From contig NC_069135.1 in assembly GCF_026914265.1 (NCBI RefSeq), forward strand, positions 39,465,446 to 39,529,445: a stretch of DNA of 64,000 bases. Reading direction: 5' to 3'. Each line of letters starts with the position of its first letter. The first letter of the stretch is position 1. Position numbers and translations under genes: made by a program. Below the pieces are notes generated by a model that ran no database searches, was not told where the DNA came from, and saw only the letters and a program-made list of their open reading frames with translations. This document shows positions 10,871-24,089 of the stretch, one piece after another. Origin of the DNA: Mya arenaria (Eukaryota > Mollusca > Bivalvia > Myida > Myidae).

Positions 10871-12192
10871 GAATAAATGATAAAGGATGAAATAAAACAA
10901 AAACAATTAAAAAAGTTGGAAAAAAACCCACACATTATTTGGACTGTGTCAGACTGTGTTTATATGTACAATGTGTGCGTGAGAAAGAATCAGCATCCCA
11001 GTGGAGTTTTACATTTTGGGAGGCACAACATATGGTATGCATCCCCGTCCCTTAGTCCACCTAAATGGCCGTCAACGAGTCTTTTGACGATTTTTAGACT
11101 ATGGCAGACACAGGGATACACATAAAATATCAAAATAATAAAAAAGTATCCCTGATTGCTCATTATTGTAGCTACCAGTCTGGTTGCTCGGTCAGTAGAG
11201 GAAGGTGTTTGCCTTATGCTCTATTGGTCGAGTGTTAAAACCCCATTCTTAGTGTATTTTCCTCCCTTGTTTACTTTTTTCATAAAAAAAAAGATTTGGG
11301 ATATAAAGTGCCTATCACATACATGCCATGTCTCCCGGTGGGGGCAAAAATACCACTGAATTCTGACCTGTCCCCAGGCGAGGGATTAATATCCCCTGGA
11401 ATTAAAAAATAAATAAATATTTTTATTGTTTGATTTATTTAAAAAAAAAACCTAGCTCAAGGTTGACTGTGGAGAGCATACACAATATTAATTAATTATG
11501 AGGGTAAAATTCAATGAAAACATAATCTGTAGCTTTTTTGTACCATCAAAGACCATGTTGACTATGTCCAAACATTAGTGTAATTAGCGTGTGTTGCTGG
11601 AATTTTTTCATGAATGATAAAATTGATAGTAAAAAGATTTTATTTATATCTTGCTAAATGCTTTAAGAATTGACTTAAGTGAATGCGCTAAGTAAAGTTT
11701 ATAAATATTCTAGCGCTGTTAATTTACAATGTCTTGTTTTTCTTTATATAATGCTGAGTGATGTATATATTTATGCTATGAATTGACATGATGGTGTTTT
11801 TTTATAATATATCATTTATTCTTATCTTTCGCTAAATTTGCTGCGTAAAATCATTATTCTAATATCAAAATCCTCTGGAATTCAGACCAAAATCCCCTGG
11901 GAAGCCTCTCAGAAATATGTCATGTTTGCTATCAAAATACAGAAAACCTTGATTTTGAAAAAAAAACATTCATTGATACACTCAGAACTAAAAGAATATG
12001 TCATCAACCTTTTTTAACAACAAATATTAAAAATTAACATTAGGCCATAAATCCTTGGATGCATATTAATGCAATTTGTCTAAAGTACTTGATCTTTCTA
12101 TAAAAAAATGCTTGCTGCCTAATGGCAGAAGCAACACATTATTTTTACGTTTAATATGTGTCAATGTCATTGCATTTTATTTCTTATTGCAG
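10871..12192. other. Intergenic or intronic AT-rich sequence
   Basis: No coding exon could be defended. 11330-11410 and 11875-11930 carry diverged copies of the motif also seen near 6290. The stretch may be intron of the membrane-protein gene whose exons begin at 12193. Confidence 0.4.
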
Positions 12193-13661
12193 GAACAGTG
12201 TGTATCCAAATATGAGCGACGCAAGAAGTATTTTTCCAAGACTTGGTGGGATTTTGATTGTATCGACGCGGTTTCCTTGCCTAGAAGCTGCAAGCATCTC
12301 TGATCAACATGGTGAATTGATCTATTATACTTTTTTATCCCCCCCCCCCCGCAAAAAGAGGGGGTAGATGTGGTGTATTTCCTTGCACATTAGTGGGATT
12401 TTGATTGTATTGACGCGGTTTCCTTGCCTAGATGCTGCAAGCATCTCGGATCAACATGGTGAATTGATCTATTATACTTTTTTTATGCCCCCCCCCCCCC
12501 CGCAAAAAGAGGGGGTAGATGTGGTGTATTTCCTTGCACATTAGTGGGATTTTGATTGTATTGACGCAGTTTCCTTGCCTAGATGCTGCAAGCATCTCGG
12601 ATCAACATGGTGAATTGATCTATTATACTTTTTTATCCCCCCCCCCCCTGCAAAGAAGAGGGGGTATATGGTGTATTTCCTTGCACATCATGTCAGTCCA
12701 AATGTTAAGTTGCCTTATTGCAGTTTGTATAACTATATAAGGTGAACAAACACCCTGATAGTGCTTTATGTTAATTGTATGTGCATAAATGGACATAATG
12801 CTAAATGCGTTTGAAATAAACACTCTAGATTAGAAAATGTAATGTTTAATTGTCTTTAATTTGTCTCTAATTACTTTAAAGTCTTGACTCATTACTCATA
12901 AAAAAATAATGTGTAGCTGCTTTGAAAATAAATGAGTTTATTCAATGATTAAAATGTGTTCAAAGGTAATTTCTTTATATAAAGAAAGAACATGATATTT
13001 TTTTTCCTCAAATTGAATTCTTCATGTATGAAAGTTTGAAATAAGTGAATGTTTTTCTCATTCCGTAACCTATTTTCTAATTAGAATTATGACTAAATTG
13101 ACAATGTTTATATTTTCAGAGGGGTTTGAAATTCCATCCATGTTAGTGATAGCAGCTGTCCTAACCAGTCTGTTAATATTAGTATTCATACTTACATTAT
13201 GCGGTGGCTGTACGCCAATGGAAGTTGGCAGCGATGCTCACGAAGCTGCTGGTGGACAAAAGTCAAATAATATGCCACAATATAGTGGTGTTGCAACAGA
13301 TGTTAACACAAGGGTGATGCAGTCAGGGACAACGCTTCCAAATGACCCCTACAGGCACGAGGATATGCAGTTACCATATGCCATTCATCCACAAACAGCT
13401 CAGACTTTTACTGGATATGGAAGTCAAGATCAAGGTCAAAACTTGAATCAAGGTCAAGGACAGGGTTATGGTCAAGCTCAAGGGTTTGGTGATCAGCAGC
13501 AACATAGTTATGAAGCTCATGGTACCAGCACTCATAGACATGTTTCAGAAACTGGTGCAGAGCCTCCCCCACCCAGTTATGAAGACACATTAAGGGCATC
13601 ACATGGTCAAGTTCAAGGTCTTCACCAACCAACTGCTCCGGCACAGCCATATGGCTGGTAG
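12193..13661 (+). CDS. 3' exons of a single-pass membrane protein with a cytoplasmic PPxY tail (unidentified)
   Basis: Two exons are supported: 12193-12245 (after TTATTGCAG) and 13120-13661 (after TATATTTTCAG, ending in TAG). The splice is phase-consistent: the first exon leaves one base, joining RSIFPRL to EGFEIPSML. A hydrophobic segment (SMLVIAAVLTSLLILVFILT) then spans the membrane, followed by CGGC. The tail of ~150 residues is rich in Gln/Gly (QGQNLNQGQGQGYGQ) and carries PPPPSYEDT, a PPxY motif that could bind WW-domain proteins such as NEDD4-type ubiquitin ligases, before ending APAQPYGW. Layout resembles Shisa/CYYR1/WBP1-like tail-PPxY proteins, but I do not recognise the family. Upstream exons with signal peptide and ectodomain are not found. 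The donor GTGGGA is weak. Confidence 0.6.
12246..12690 (+). repeat. Three tandem copies of a ~148-bp intronic unit starting at the splice donor
   Basis: Units begin at 12246, 12393 and 12544 with GTGGGATTTTGATTGTAT. Each contains CTGCAAGCATCTC, GATCAACATGGTGAATTGAT, a run of 10-13 C and AGAGGGGGTA. The first unit starts at the candidate donor of the upstream exon; the other two follow TTGCACATTA. Confidence 0.85.
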
Positions 13662-15690
13662 CAAGGAATAGATCTATCTTTTAAATGTACATGTACTAAA
13701 TCTGAAAATTAATTCAGAGGGACTCATTCACAAATATTATGTCAATATTTTTTTCAATTCTTTTTTTTCTAATTTTTTAAAAGTTTATATAAGTTAATTT
13801 CCAAATTTGATAAACAAACACAAAACTGCAACCGGCAGAAACTCATTTGTACAGAATTTTGAAGACCCAAGCATAAAGTTGCTTAATTTGTATTAACCTT
13901 TAGAATATACCAGTTTCTGTTACAGTTTATATTATTGTTAACAGAACAGAACAGAACAGAATTTATTACACATAAACTATACAGTTTTTTGTGTTTCATA
14001 TACATATTAAATATATTACAATTATACAATTTAGTGTGAAATATAAAAAATCATAGTCTATCTATATTTAAGGATGAACTGGAATTGTAAATCACAAATC
14101 TGTCAAACTCTAATAGAATACCGAACAGAAGATAACAATTAACTATTAACAATAGAGCCTTTATTCAGCTTTAATGATGTTTCACTCTTGTTCAAATGAT
14201 TAAGTTTGTCTATGTTTTGCAAGGTTAAAATGTGAGCAAGTCCTTTTAAGTGTGAATAAGTCTATTGATATGAAATTATGTTTTTACACCTACTAAAAAT
14301 GCTGGTTATGCTAACTTTTAATAATAATATTAACTTTGTATTATGTAACTGTTATAGATTATAATATGAAGTTTAAGATACATGTATTTGTATAAACAAG
14401 AATGCTTTTTGTATAAACATTCCTGTTGTTTGTAATATGTATTTTCTGTATGATCTTGTATTTTGTTTTCAAGGAACTTTACAATAAGAAACCATGATTA
14501 CAGTGGTTAAAATAAGCACAAGCCTGTAAGCCCAACACCGTTAAAATGCTTTCGACAGACTTGCTCAAAATGTTTGAGTTTATTTAGCAGTGCTTGTTGA
14601 AAATTGGTGATATCAAGCATGTGTATAAAGATTTTGGCTTGTTCAGCCCAAACACAATTTTTCATAAAAGTTAATACTTTTTGCTCTTCATCAACTTAGT
14701 GAAATTTGTTAAAAACTTTAGACAGAAAAACTACATCATGTTAAGGGCCTATATATTTTGGTTTTGGTGTGAGGAGCGAAAAATTATTGTAATATTAATA
14801 ATTTAACCCTTACTTCATGTCAAACCAAGTTATATTAGTTATATTAGGCCTGCCAGTGTGTGGCTTATCAGGAGGTTATAATGGGAAATTGACCCACCTA
14901 AACTTATTTTCCTAGTATTTCTTTTTGTTTCATCAGTTAGTAATCACTGTAAAGATTGTAGATGATTAAACTTCCAATCCAGTGATATAAATTTTATAAA
15001 TAGGTCATATTTATTTCTGCATGATATTTATAAAAGAACCATAAAAGACATGTGAAAAGTTGATAAATTTCAACTATATTACCATAATTTTTTTATCTAC
15101 TTTATAAAAAATGTTAATATCTACTGATGAAGATGAAGGTGTTACGCCGAAACGTTTAAGATAATAAACTTTATGTGTTTGTGTGATTTATATTATTCAT
15201 AACTATATTACTGTATAATTTAACAAACAACAAAAATCATCAAATAGATAAGATATTATTATACCTTAGTAAAGATTTAATAAAACAATTGGTGAAAGAG
15301 ACATGAAAAGAATATAACAACATAATTCCAAGCAAAGATATACTGTACATAAATTGTTTAAAAAAATATATTTTATTGTTTCTTATGTCAATTATAGTTC
15401 TACTACAAAAATGATCCCTACACGTCTTATTTTTAATAATAATTAATTTGGATAAAATTAAGTTGGATGCCCAAGCAAAACATTATTGGGGGTGGTCATC
15501 AAAGTTCTAATCATTTGTGCGAATGGTAACAATTTTAGTTTATTCTTTTGGTAAAAAAAATAAAAAATGTTAAGTGTTTTTACCCCTACATTTTTTTGAT
15601 CGAATGAGACTTGAAAACAACATAAACCCGATATAAGCAGAAGAACGCAGTGGCAAGATACATTTTACCTCATATAATTATATTTTTTAT
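13662..15690 (+). other. Probable 3' UTR and downstream intergenic sequence
   Basis: No gene. Holds a short ACAGA repeat (13943-13960) and a segment near 15120-15170 (GATGAAGATGAAGGTGTTACG then CCGAAACG) ending in AATAAA. That segment resembles the terminal motif of some retroelement 3' ends, but this is not secure. Confidence 0.35.
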
Positions 15691-16082
15691 TTTTTTTTAG
15701 AATTCATCCATTGTGTACATATTTGGATTGTTTTTTTCAATAACCTATGATATCTGTATTTTTCTGTTCTGTGATATTTTGTTACGTTATTTTATGAGAT
15801 AACCAGTGTTTTTATTTTAGCTGTTGCCATTTATTTTATGACAATTTATAACATAGTTAACATAACGCTTGAATTGTTCATGAATGGTCTTTTATTATTA
15901 ATCATGTATTTACTTGTGAATGACTTGTAAAGTATTCACCCTGTTTATGTGCTTTGGTCATGATTAGTAGAGTATCAATTCTTTATCAAATTGTGAAAGG
16001 TCAAGGTCATTGTGACTAGAAAAAGGGTTTCGCTACAAAGGGTCATTTAAAGACCTAGTTTAAGCCTTCTATAAGAGACCCC

Positions 16083-16125
16083 CCCCCCCAAAAAAAAAAA
16101 AAAAAAAAAAAAACAACAACAAAAA
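16083..16125. repeat. Homopolymer C then A tract
   Basis: About ten C followed by a long A-rich run (then AACAACAAC). Simple sequence; possibly the tail of a retroposed repeat. Confidence 0.7.
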
Positions 16126-17209
16126 AACAACCTCTGTTTATTGATCTTAACCTACTTGCCTTGATCCCTCTTATCTGATCTCCGATCTGAGTATCCTGCT
16201 GTGCAGTTAAAATGGACCTTAAATGGCCCTGAGCCAATAAACGAATACACAGGAAATTGGCCCCTGTGACACCAGTGCAATTAGCAGAAGATGCACAGCA
16301 GGGGATTATCATGCCAAACATTCCTTAAACTAGGCCTTTAAAGTAGATGGCACCGAGTTTTAGGCCAGTAGGTCAAAATTCAAGGACAGCATTTTGAACA
16401 GTAAGGTCGAAGTCGAAGTGATCTTTAATTGAAAACATAAAAGGCCTCCACTCAGAGATTCCACAACGAATCAAATTCAGAGGAATTATTGATCATGAAC
16501 AGAAGATGACCTATATTGATTTTTAGGGCACACATCAAAATAGTAATGACACTTTTTTTTACAGTTTTGAGCTCTACTGGCCAAAAGCCAGAAGAGCTTA
16601 TGCGATGGTAATGTGAACGTAGTATGTGTGTCCGTGCATTCGTGCGTCTGTAAACAATTTCTTGTTTCATGCATGCCTAGATTATGGGCCTTGATATTAT
16701 GTAAACAATTGCTTGTGAACACGATTCAGTGTTCAGTTTTGATTGTATCTCGATGAAACTTGTACAGTATTTAGATATGCATTGGAGCTTGGTTTCTTTT
16801 AAAAACCAGCCAGATCCGCCCATGCATGCCTAGATTATGGGTCTTGAAAGTATAAAAAATGCTATTTTTAACTAAATCTATTTTTAGACAATTCTAAATG
16901 AGCGAGGTCTTTTTTTAGCCAAGTTTACATATAAAGTCACAATTGCTTGTAAATGTTTGTCAAAATGTGCCCAGGGTTCACTGGTTTGGTATACTTAAAT
17001 TGGGAAATGTTAAAAACCTTTTTGTCTGAAACAGCTATGCAGATCCTTGCAATTTTGAACAAGGCTTTATTTAGTGGTCCACTACCTTGGTTGTTCAAAT
17101 TATGCCCCTTGGGTCAAAACTGGCACTGCCCCTTTGATATTTGTTGTGGAACACCATATGATGACCGTCTAGCAAAGCATTTGAAATTATGCCCCTTGCT
17201 GGCCCCATC

Positions 17210-17826
17210 TTTTTATGCCCCCACAAAGTGGCGGCATATAGGGTTGCCCTTGTCCGTACGTACGTCTGTCTGTCTGTACGTACGTACGTCCCGAAGATTG
17301 TTTCCGATCTAATTCTTGAAAACCGTTTGTCCAATCCTCACCAAACTTTAAACACATGTTTGTGACCATAATATCTTGATCAAGTTCGATAGTCATGGAA
17401 ATCGCTTTAGTCATTTAGGAGTTACGGCCCTTTTTTGCCAAAAATACTTCAAAAATATATGTTTCCAATCTAATTCTTGAAAAGTATGTGTCCAATCCTC
17501 ACCAAACTTTACATACATGATTGTGACCATAATATCTTGATCAAGTTCGATAGCCATGGAAATCGCTTTAATCATTTAGGAGTTAGGGCCCTTTATTTCC
17601 CAACAATACTTAAAAAATATCATCTCGATGTAAATGAGATGTGGATCCAACAAGTTTTTTTCTGCCTGAATGGCGCCATATAACCTATACAGTCTTGCGA
17701 TGCCGTAAAACCCAACTCAACTCAACTTATCCTATATGTGCAGATTATCCTGAATAATCATTATGGCTTATTTTCTGTGACAAAAAATCGAAGTGGGGGC
17801 ATCCGTGTCCTATGGACACATTTCTA
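17210..17826. mobile_element. Dispersed non-coding element with ATGCCCCCAC ends
   Basis: Starts TATGCCCCCACAAAGTGGCGG and ends GAAGTGGGGGCATCC, i.e. short inverted ends around ATGCCCCCAC. Inside are GTCTGTCTGTACGTACGTACG simple repeats and two tandem ~160-bp units (from about 17299 and 17461) sharing AATCCTCACCAAACTTTA, CATAATATCTTGATCAAG and GGAAATCGCTTTA. No coding frame. I recall this as a common bivalve repeat; class not determined. Confidence 0.6.
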
Positions 17827-19235
17827 GTTTGACTTACTTTTTAATTTTTAAAGCTACAGCAATGAAATTTTGACCATGTGCTCAGTTTTGCAAACGAGCA
17901 TCAATGTTGTCATCGGAAGTCCTTGACTATGACATTTTGACCAACTTTTGTATTTTTAAAGCTACAGAAATTTTGAACATGAGTACAGTTTTGAAAGCAA
18001 ATATTTTTTACTCTCAAATTACGTTTACTTGGCACATATTTAAATAGCTCATGCAACTTATCTGGCAACAACACTTTCTGTCTTCAGATGTTGAACATGC
18101 AGCGTTTTTAGCTAACCCAAACACAAAAAGTAAATTATATATTTGTTGCCAATTACTCATACGTACATGCTCTGGATTGAAAATGACCACAAGAGCCATG
18201 CCAGTAGAGCATAGGCCCTCTTGGGCCTCTTGTTTCGGTATTAGATTTGTGTCGACTAATATGTGTTCTCCCGCAAGGTGCATTCATCATGTTCTTGCCG
18301 TTTAACTCATTTTGTTAATAAAAAAAAAACACGTCAATATATTGTTACAGCAATGCTATAGTTATTTTAGAGGTACATTGTCCTAAGCCATTTACGATCA
18401 CCATAACTTATAGATTGATAAACACATTTGCCTGAAACTTATTACATTCGCAACCAGCAACAATGACAATATACCCCAAAACTTAAGTAAATGTCAAAAA
18501 TGTCACTTGATTTATTCAAACTTAATTTTCATATACTTGCAATGCTTATGTTATCCCATGTCACAAGCATGTATATATTTGTACCGACACATTTTCATCA
18601 CATTGTTTTCTTTAATGGCCTATTTGATAGAATGTTTAAGATGTCTTATAACATAAGCATCAATTTGTTTTTCTATGTTGTGTTTTATACATTCATGATA
18701 ATCAATAAATATAAATAAGGATTTCGTTGTGGTTTCTTAACTGTAAAAACAATAATTAAATTAAAAAATAACCCTACACCTGGTCTTCTTTTGCTCTGTT
18801 GAGCACGAGTTGTTCATGCTGAGATGTTGTAATCACATGTTGTTCGGCGTCCGTTATCTTTTTTGCTTTTAAACACTCATCACAATTTTTTTTTTTTAAA
18901 TTGGCCACACTGACCATCAATTGTTCATTACCTTGTTGATAAATATAACGGCCTTCCTCAGTGCATAAGTTAGTTTGAAGGACCAACACATGAATATGTT
19001 TTTATTCAGTTTTGATAATATCAAGCAATATAAAGCAAGCATAATGCATACATCCGTTGCCACATGTAAAGGTGTTGAGTAACTTTTATGGAATGAGATT
19101 TTATCAGAATTTCCAATCGAAAAGCATTTACATTTTAACGGAAATGTCTTTATCTAAAATAATTATTTGTTTGTGTGAAAATAGCCAGAACTCATGACTA
19201 CCCGAACGACAATGTATTGGCATTTTTGGTGATTG

Positions 19236-19239
19236 CATG

Positions 19240-19281
<42 letters not shown>
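19236..19281. repeat. (TAA)n microsatellite
   Basis: About 15 uninterrupted ATA/TAA triplets. Confidence 0.95.
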
Positions 19282-19282
<1 letters not shown>

Positions 19283-20713
19283 TTATTTCATGAAGATAAC
19301 ACATTAAGTTACATAAATATCTTGTATACAATGTGGTCTTCAATGGATTCTACAAACAGAGTTTACATTTCTCATTCAAACAATAACGACAAGACGACAT
19401 TTAAACACAAATTATACAATGTTCAAAATTATGAAAGACAGAAATAAATCGCATTTAAACAAACAATTTAAACAGACAATCATTCACTTACATCATTGTT
19501 TTGTCACAAGGTGTTTTCTAATTATGATTTGAATGCAAATGATGATGATTCTCGATTATAAAGCGGTATAGAATTCCATACAGATTTTGCAAAAATAAGT
19601 AAATGTTTTGTTACCCCATAGTTAGTCTTGCACCAATTTGCTACTATAAGCCAGAGGCGTACCTTGGCTTATGCCAGTATGCTCGGGCGTACAAATCAAT
19701 ATTGGGGCCCCAAAAGACACGGACTTAAAACTCGAAATCAAGAATAACAATCTCAGGCTGAGGTTGTCGGGTTTATGTTTGTCGTAAGTTCACTGAATGT
19801 TGGTGTTCAGAATATTTAGAAAACTTTGAAAAGGTCTTTTACGGAATTTGTGAGCCCTCCCGCTCCTAACCCATATAAGTGATATAACATATTGAGATTA
19901 TAAGCAAATGAGAGACCATCATATACCAACACCTTACTCAAGTGTAGGGGCGTAAAGTTCAAAATGATTTAGACAAAAAGATGATCGTGAAATACATTCC
20001 ATCAAGGCTTCAGAGGTGAACCCTCTTTCTGGCTCTGTTATTGTCCCCTTTTATAGTGGCATGTGTGTGTTCTGGGACAGTGTTCTTCGTTATTATTCTT
20101 TCACAATGACTGTGAAAGTCAGATTTCGATATGCAAGTAGGTAAGGGAGTTTGTGCCTGAACTTTTAAGTATTTTAGCTAAAGCAGTTTGTTAGACTGCT
20201 TGTAAGTGCAAAGGAAACCTGTAACAATGAATGTTTAAAATTTGGTCCTCTTTGTATTTCTGTCAATATCTGGATTTTTTTCATTCAAACTTCAAACTTG
20301 ATAATAAAATTATAAAATTATATTTTTCTTATCTTTAAGACAATAAATTTATATAACTGCTTCTATTTCCATGGATATTTAATTACCACAACTGTCGCAT
20401 ATCAGTTTTATTCCCTTGTAGACGGGTCGTTTAGAAGATACAACGAATACCACGCTTCTTAAAGATGAAAATGGAATGATATTTTCACTGCTGTTATTTC
20501 ACTGATAAAACTCCAATTTCACCGATAAGCATAAAAATGAGCTTTTCCATACTCCGGAACTTTTTTTAACAATTTTGTTAATAATACTACTGTCCAAATA
20601 AAGCAATAATTTTTCAATTCAAGTGGCGCAACCGAAAAGAAGAGCTTATTTATAATAAATATTTGTCCTTGTATTTCATTGGTTCAAAAAATGTACTTGG
20701 TGCCAGTTGCAGT

Positions 20714-23600
20714 TTATTTGAGACAATGAAGTTTCAAATTCTCCTCTTTTCCCGTTTTCCTTACACGGTTTTTTACAACAAGCTCCGTTCCACCAAACAT
20801 GAACGTTGTATCGTTACTAAGTTCGGAAAGAGGAATATATTTAGGAAGATCTGTTATCAACACACCGAGTTCACAGGCGGGGTCGGTTGTGTATATGGGG
20901 TTCGCTGCAGTCGTTCGGTATATGGGTGTTATTGTTCGATATCCTGTAGGAGAGTATCCCTTGGTTATTTGACGGTCAACAGGAATCTCCTCTTTAACAC
21001 GAACAAACACATCAAAGCAGTCTTTGGCACACCATTTTCCGTCTTTGTTCAGATATTTCTTGTGTTTACTGTGAATTTTGCCATCATAAAAATTGTCCAC
21101 ACTAACTCCGAACGTGTATTTCATTACCCGAGACGATATAATGGAAGAATCGTGGCCGTACTTGACGGCACCTTTCAGCACGGCGAGACCAGCTTCAGCA
21201 GGGACAATTAGACGCTTGTCTGGAATGTCAGATCTAAGCCTTTCTTGGACGTATGTGCTTTCTCCGAAACCACCAACCAGCACGATGGTCGGTACTGACA
21301 TTATCTTTGGGTCTTTAAGGAGGTCGTTTACGTGTTCAACGAGTTTGTTTATAGGATTATCAAACCATGCCCTAACAATGTCAGGTTCAACTCGCAACTT
21401 GTCTCCACCTTGCAGAGTAACTGAATCGCCAAATTCGAGAGTATCTACCCTTTGCTTTAACTTTTGTCCGGTAAACTTTTTGGAAAGCTTTCTCATGCTT
21501 TCAATTACCTTGAATGTAATTTTTTCTTTTGATTTTGCGTTGTAGCTACGTTTCTTTGTTTCAAAGTCTCTAATAACGTCAAAGAAGTCGGATATTTCCT
21601 TTGTCTTAAAGGCAGTTATTGCTTTCTCTCCAAAAACTTGTTCCAGGAATTTGAGATAGTTGGCGTCACATAGATGCCACCCCATGGCCCACCGCTTGCA
21701 TGGTGGATTTTCTTCAGACTACCATCGTGCTTCTTTTCTTGAATAGAAATATCAGCAGTTCCACCTAAAACAGAACATGACGTCAGAAGTAGAGCTACCT
21801 ATATTATAGCGGATATTAAAGCATTTAACTGCGTCATTAAATTAAACGATGCTCTTCAAATGCTACACATGTTCTTAAGTATATAAAGTTTGTCGAGCAA
21901 TGGTTATCAAAACACATGTGATATAATTAGTCGTGTCCATTTCTCCCACCTCCGAGGTCAATGACCATAAACTGAGTGCCAGTTCCGGCTAATGCCGCTT
22001 TCGTGTCAACATCCAGCGTTTCACACCAGATCGAGGCTGCTTCCGATTCGAGTGCCAGCTTAACTCGGGTTCCATCTAGACCCGCCTTAAGTTGTAAAAA
22101 GTTCAAAGCGTTAGATGTATGTATTTTTATTACAAAAAAGTAAAGAAGCCTTGTTCAAAATATTTTTGCAAAAACACTGAGATATTAAATTGAGGGCAAT
22201 CATTGGAGCCAAACACATAAAAAATGTTGTAGCTCCTATTTTTACCCGGCATGTGCAAGTATTACGAAATATGACGAAAGTATCTGTCTAATTTTTTTAA
22301 CATTTTGTATTTTCGTCAAACACAATTGATATTTTCACTTCTCTCTGATATTTGTTATATTCCTTATCAAATACATTCTCATTAATACTTATGTAACCAA
22401 AATTCATACGCAAGCTCAGCAGCCAAAAGTTTAAACATAAGCCCCGTTTGGCACAGGGTAAACGCCAAATCCAAAGAACACCAAACAAAAAATATCACAA
22501 ACACTGTGAAATTTTGGTAAGAATAACCACCTCGTTTATAAACTTCTAACGTGTCTTAAAGAAGGTTAGTACGATCCAGTTACCTCTTCGGCAGCCGTTC
22601 TCATGAACTCCTTGGCATTGTCATCCCAGATAGCGGGCACCGTGATGACGTAGGAAATTTCCTTTTCTAGCACACCCACCGTCTGGTTTGCTACTGCCTG
22701 TAGGAGATGTTTATGTAGAAACTTGATCGCCATGGAGAAGATTGGCAAAGCTTGATGAGACTTGCCTGCTATGTCCTCCACAGTTGTGGCTCTTGAAAGC
22801 TCCTTCGATAAAAAGAAAGCGTGCTATCACTGTAACAAATTCCCAAACATTAGAAATTTAATATGATAATGGGGCGGAAAATGTTATGTTTTAATACCCG
22901 CAAAAATGTGCGCATGTGTTAAAAACAATATATTTTTATAGATTTATTTTAGGTCTAGTTTTCCAAAACGCAACATTTTCAACTCGCTTTAGAATCGGCG
23001 CCATTATCTGAAGTCAAACATTTCTTTTTTGCTGTATATGCTGTAATCGGACGACTCTAGTTAGCTCATTTGTATCATTTTCGAAGAGAGAATTCGAGGT
23101 ATTGACATAGGTGTCGTTTCTGTTTTTAACCTGGCGATAAGTCTAAAATCGTTGGAGATATTCAAATCTATCTTGGTACACATGTAGCTATTGACACTAC
23201 TTACAAGTATGCACAAGTCCATAATACTCGCTTACATAATTTTGTTCCCCTGCTTCAACTGAAAAAAAAAATCATGAAAGGCGCTGATTGAAAACGACTG
23301 GCGCTCTTGTTAAGATTTTGATGTAATCATCTGTTCCGAAGTCTGAACGTTTAGATCCATAACGGTGTTTCAAACAATATGCATAACGTATTTGACAGTT
23401 GTACCTTATTGTTGTGCAAAATCATCTTAAAACGCCTGAACAACCGCCATCCTTCGTGTTTGTCATCTTCCGCTTTACTCGCATAGCTGTCTTCAGCTTC
23501 AAAACCAAAAGAGTCAAACTCGCCCTTCGGATTAAGAAGCACACTTGTTGTTATTTGAAAATTATCTTGATTTAACTGAACACTGTGCATAGTCATTTGT
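20714..23600 (-). pseudogene. HSPA12-like HSP70-family gene, copy 1 (frameshifted, N-terminus missing)
   Basis: Four coding blocks on the minus strand match copy 3 in order and splice phase: 23405 upstream to about 23555, 22584-22802 (219 bp), 21950-22085 (136 bp) and 20714-21764. Conserved HSP70-type ATPase signs are ALESEAAS, DLGGGTADI at the last splice junction, and GGFGESTYVQERLR. The C-terminus ends LKLHCLK. Two defects are seen. First, one base is missing near 21668, after PWGGIYV, shifting the frame (copy 3 reads on into DDNYLKFLEQ). Second, the first coding block starts only at TTSVLLN, so the phosphate-1 loop (DFGTT in copy 3) has no counterpart here. A full-length protein is not expected unless the frameshift is an assembly error and an unseen exon supplies the N-terminus. 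HSPA12 proteins are divergent HSP70 relatives expanded in bivalves. Confidence 0.85.
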
Positions 23601-24089
23601 GTTTCTGTATTTTACCCTTATCGATCTACAAGTGTAAGTGATAACAATTATAGCTTATGAACGCTTAACATGGGAGTGGGCGGGGGAGAGGATGGGGGTA
23701 CTGCGAGGCTCGCCTAGTTATGCCGAGTTGAAAAATGGTAACACTGACAAAGGAAAATCTGTTTTTGCACTTATCTTTAGTTAATACTTGATTTTGTTTT
23801 AAATACACTCAATGAGTTAACTACGTTCCATTCATTAAAACTAGTTCCTCAACTAAAATAAAGGGTAATGTGTTGTATTATGCTGAACTAAATAAAGTGT
23901 CATTCATAATTATCACGACTTTAAATAATTCTGTTGAAACTTACATGTTATTATAAATATAGTTTTTAACAGCGCAAAATGGTATCAAAGATAAGTATAT
24001 AAGTTTAAGCATAGTATTTTTTTGATTGAACAATATTATCATAAGATTAATAACGGAACGAAATTTCAATAATGTAATGATCTACTTAC

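Larger units (their letters stand above)
15700..20713. repeat. 3' flank of HSPA12-like copy 1, duplicated at 56.5-58.9 kb
   Basis: Many blocks here recur in the same order at 56520-58975. Examples are the CTATGATATCTG region (15747/56523), TTTTAGGCCAGTAGGTC (16361/56991), a TTACAGCAATG block (18344/57526), CACCTGGTC (18777/57793), the GGTGAACC...CTTTCTGGC region (20014/58172) and CACTGATAAAACTCCAA (20501/58671). The copies are diverged, with insertions between blocks. No gene is supported within the stretch. A short minus-strand open frame near 18780-18990 was not accepted. Confidence 0.75.

Noticed and set aside
18774..18989. Minus-strand 71-codon frame with CDECLKAKKI
   Set aside because: No family match that I know. 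The paralogous segment near 57.8 kb does not preserve the frame, so it is probably chance or repeat-derived.
20663..21545. Long plus-strand open frames over 20.7-21.5 kb
   Set aside because: Antisense shadows of the HSPA12-like last exon.
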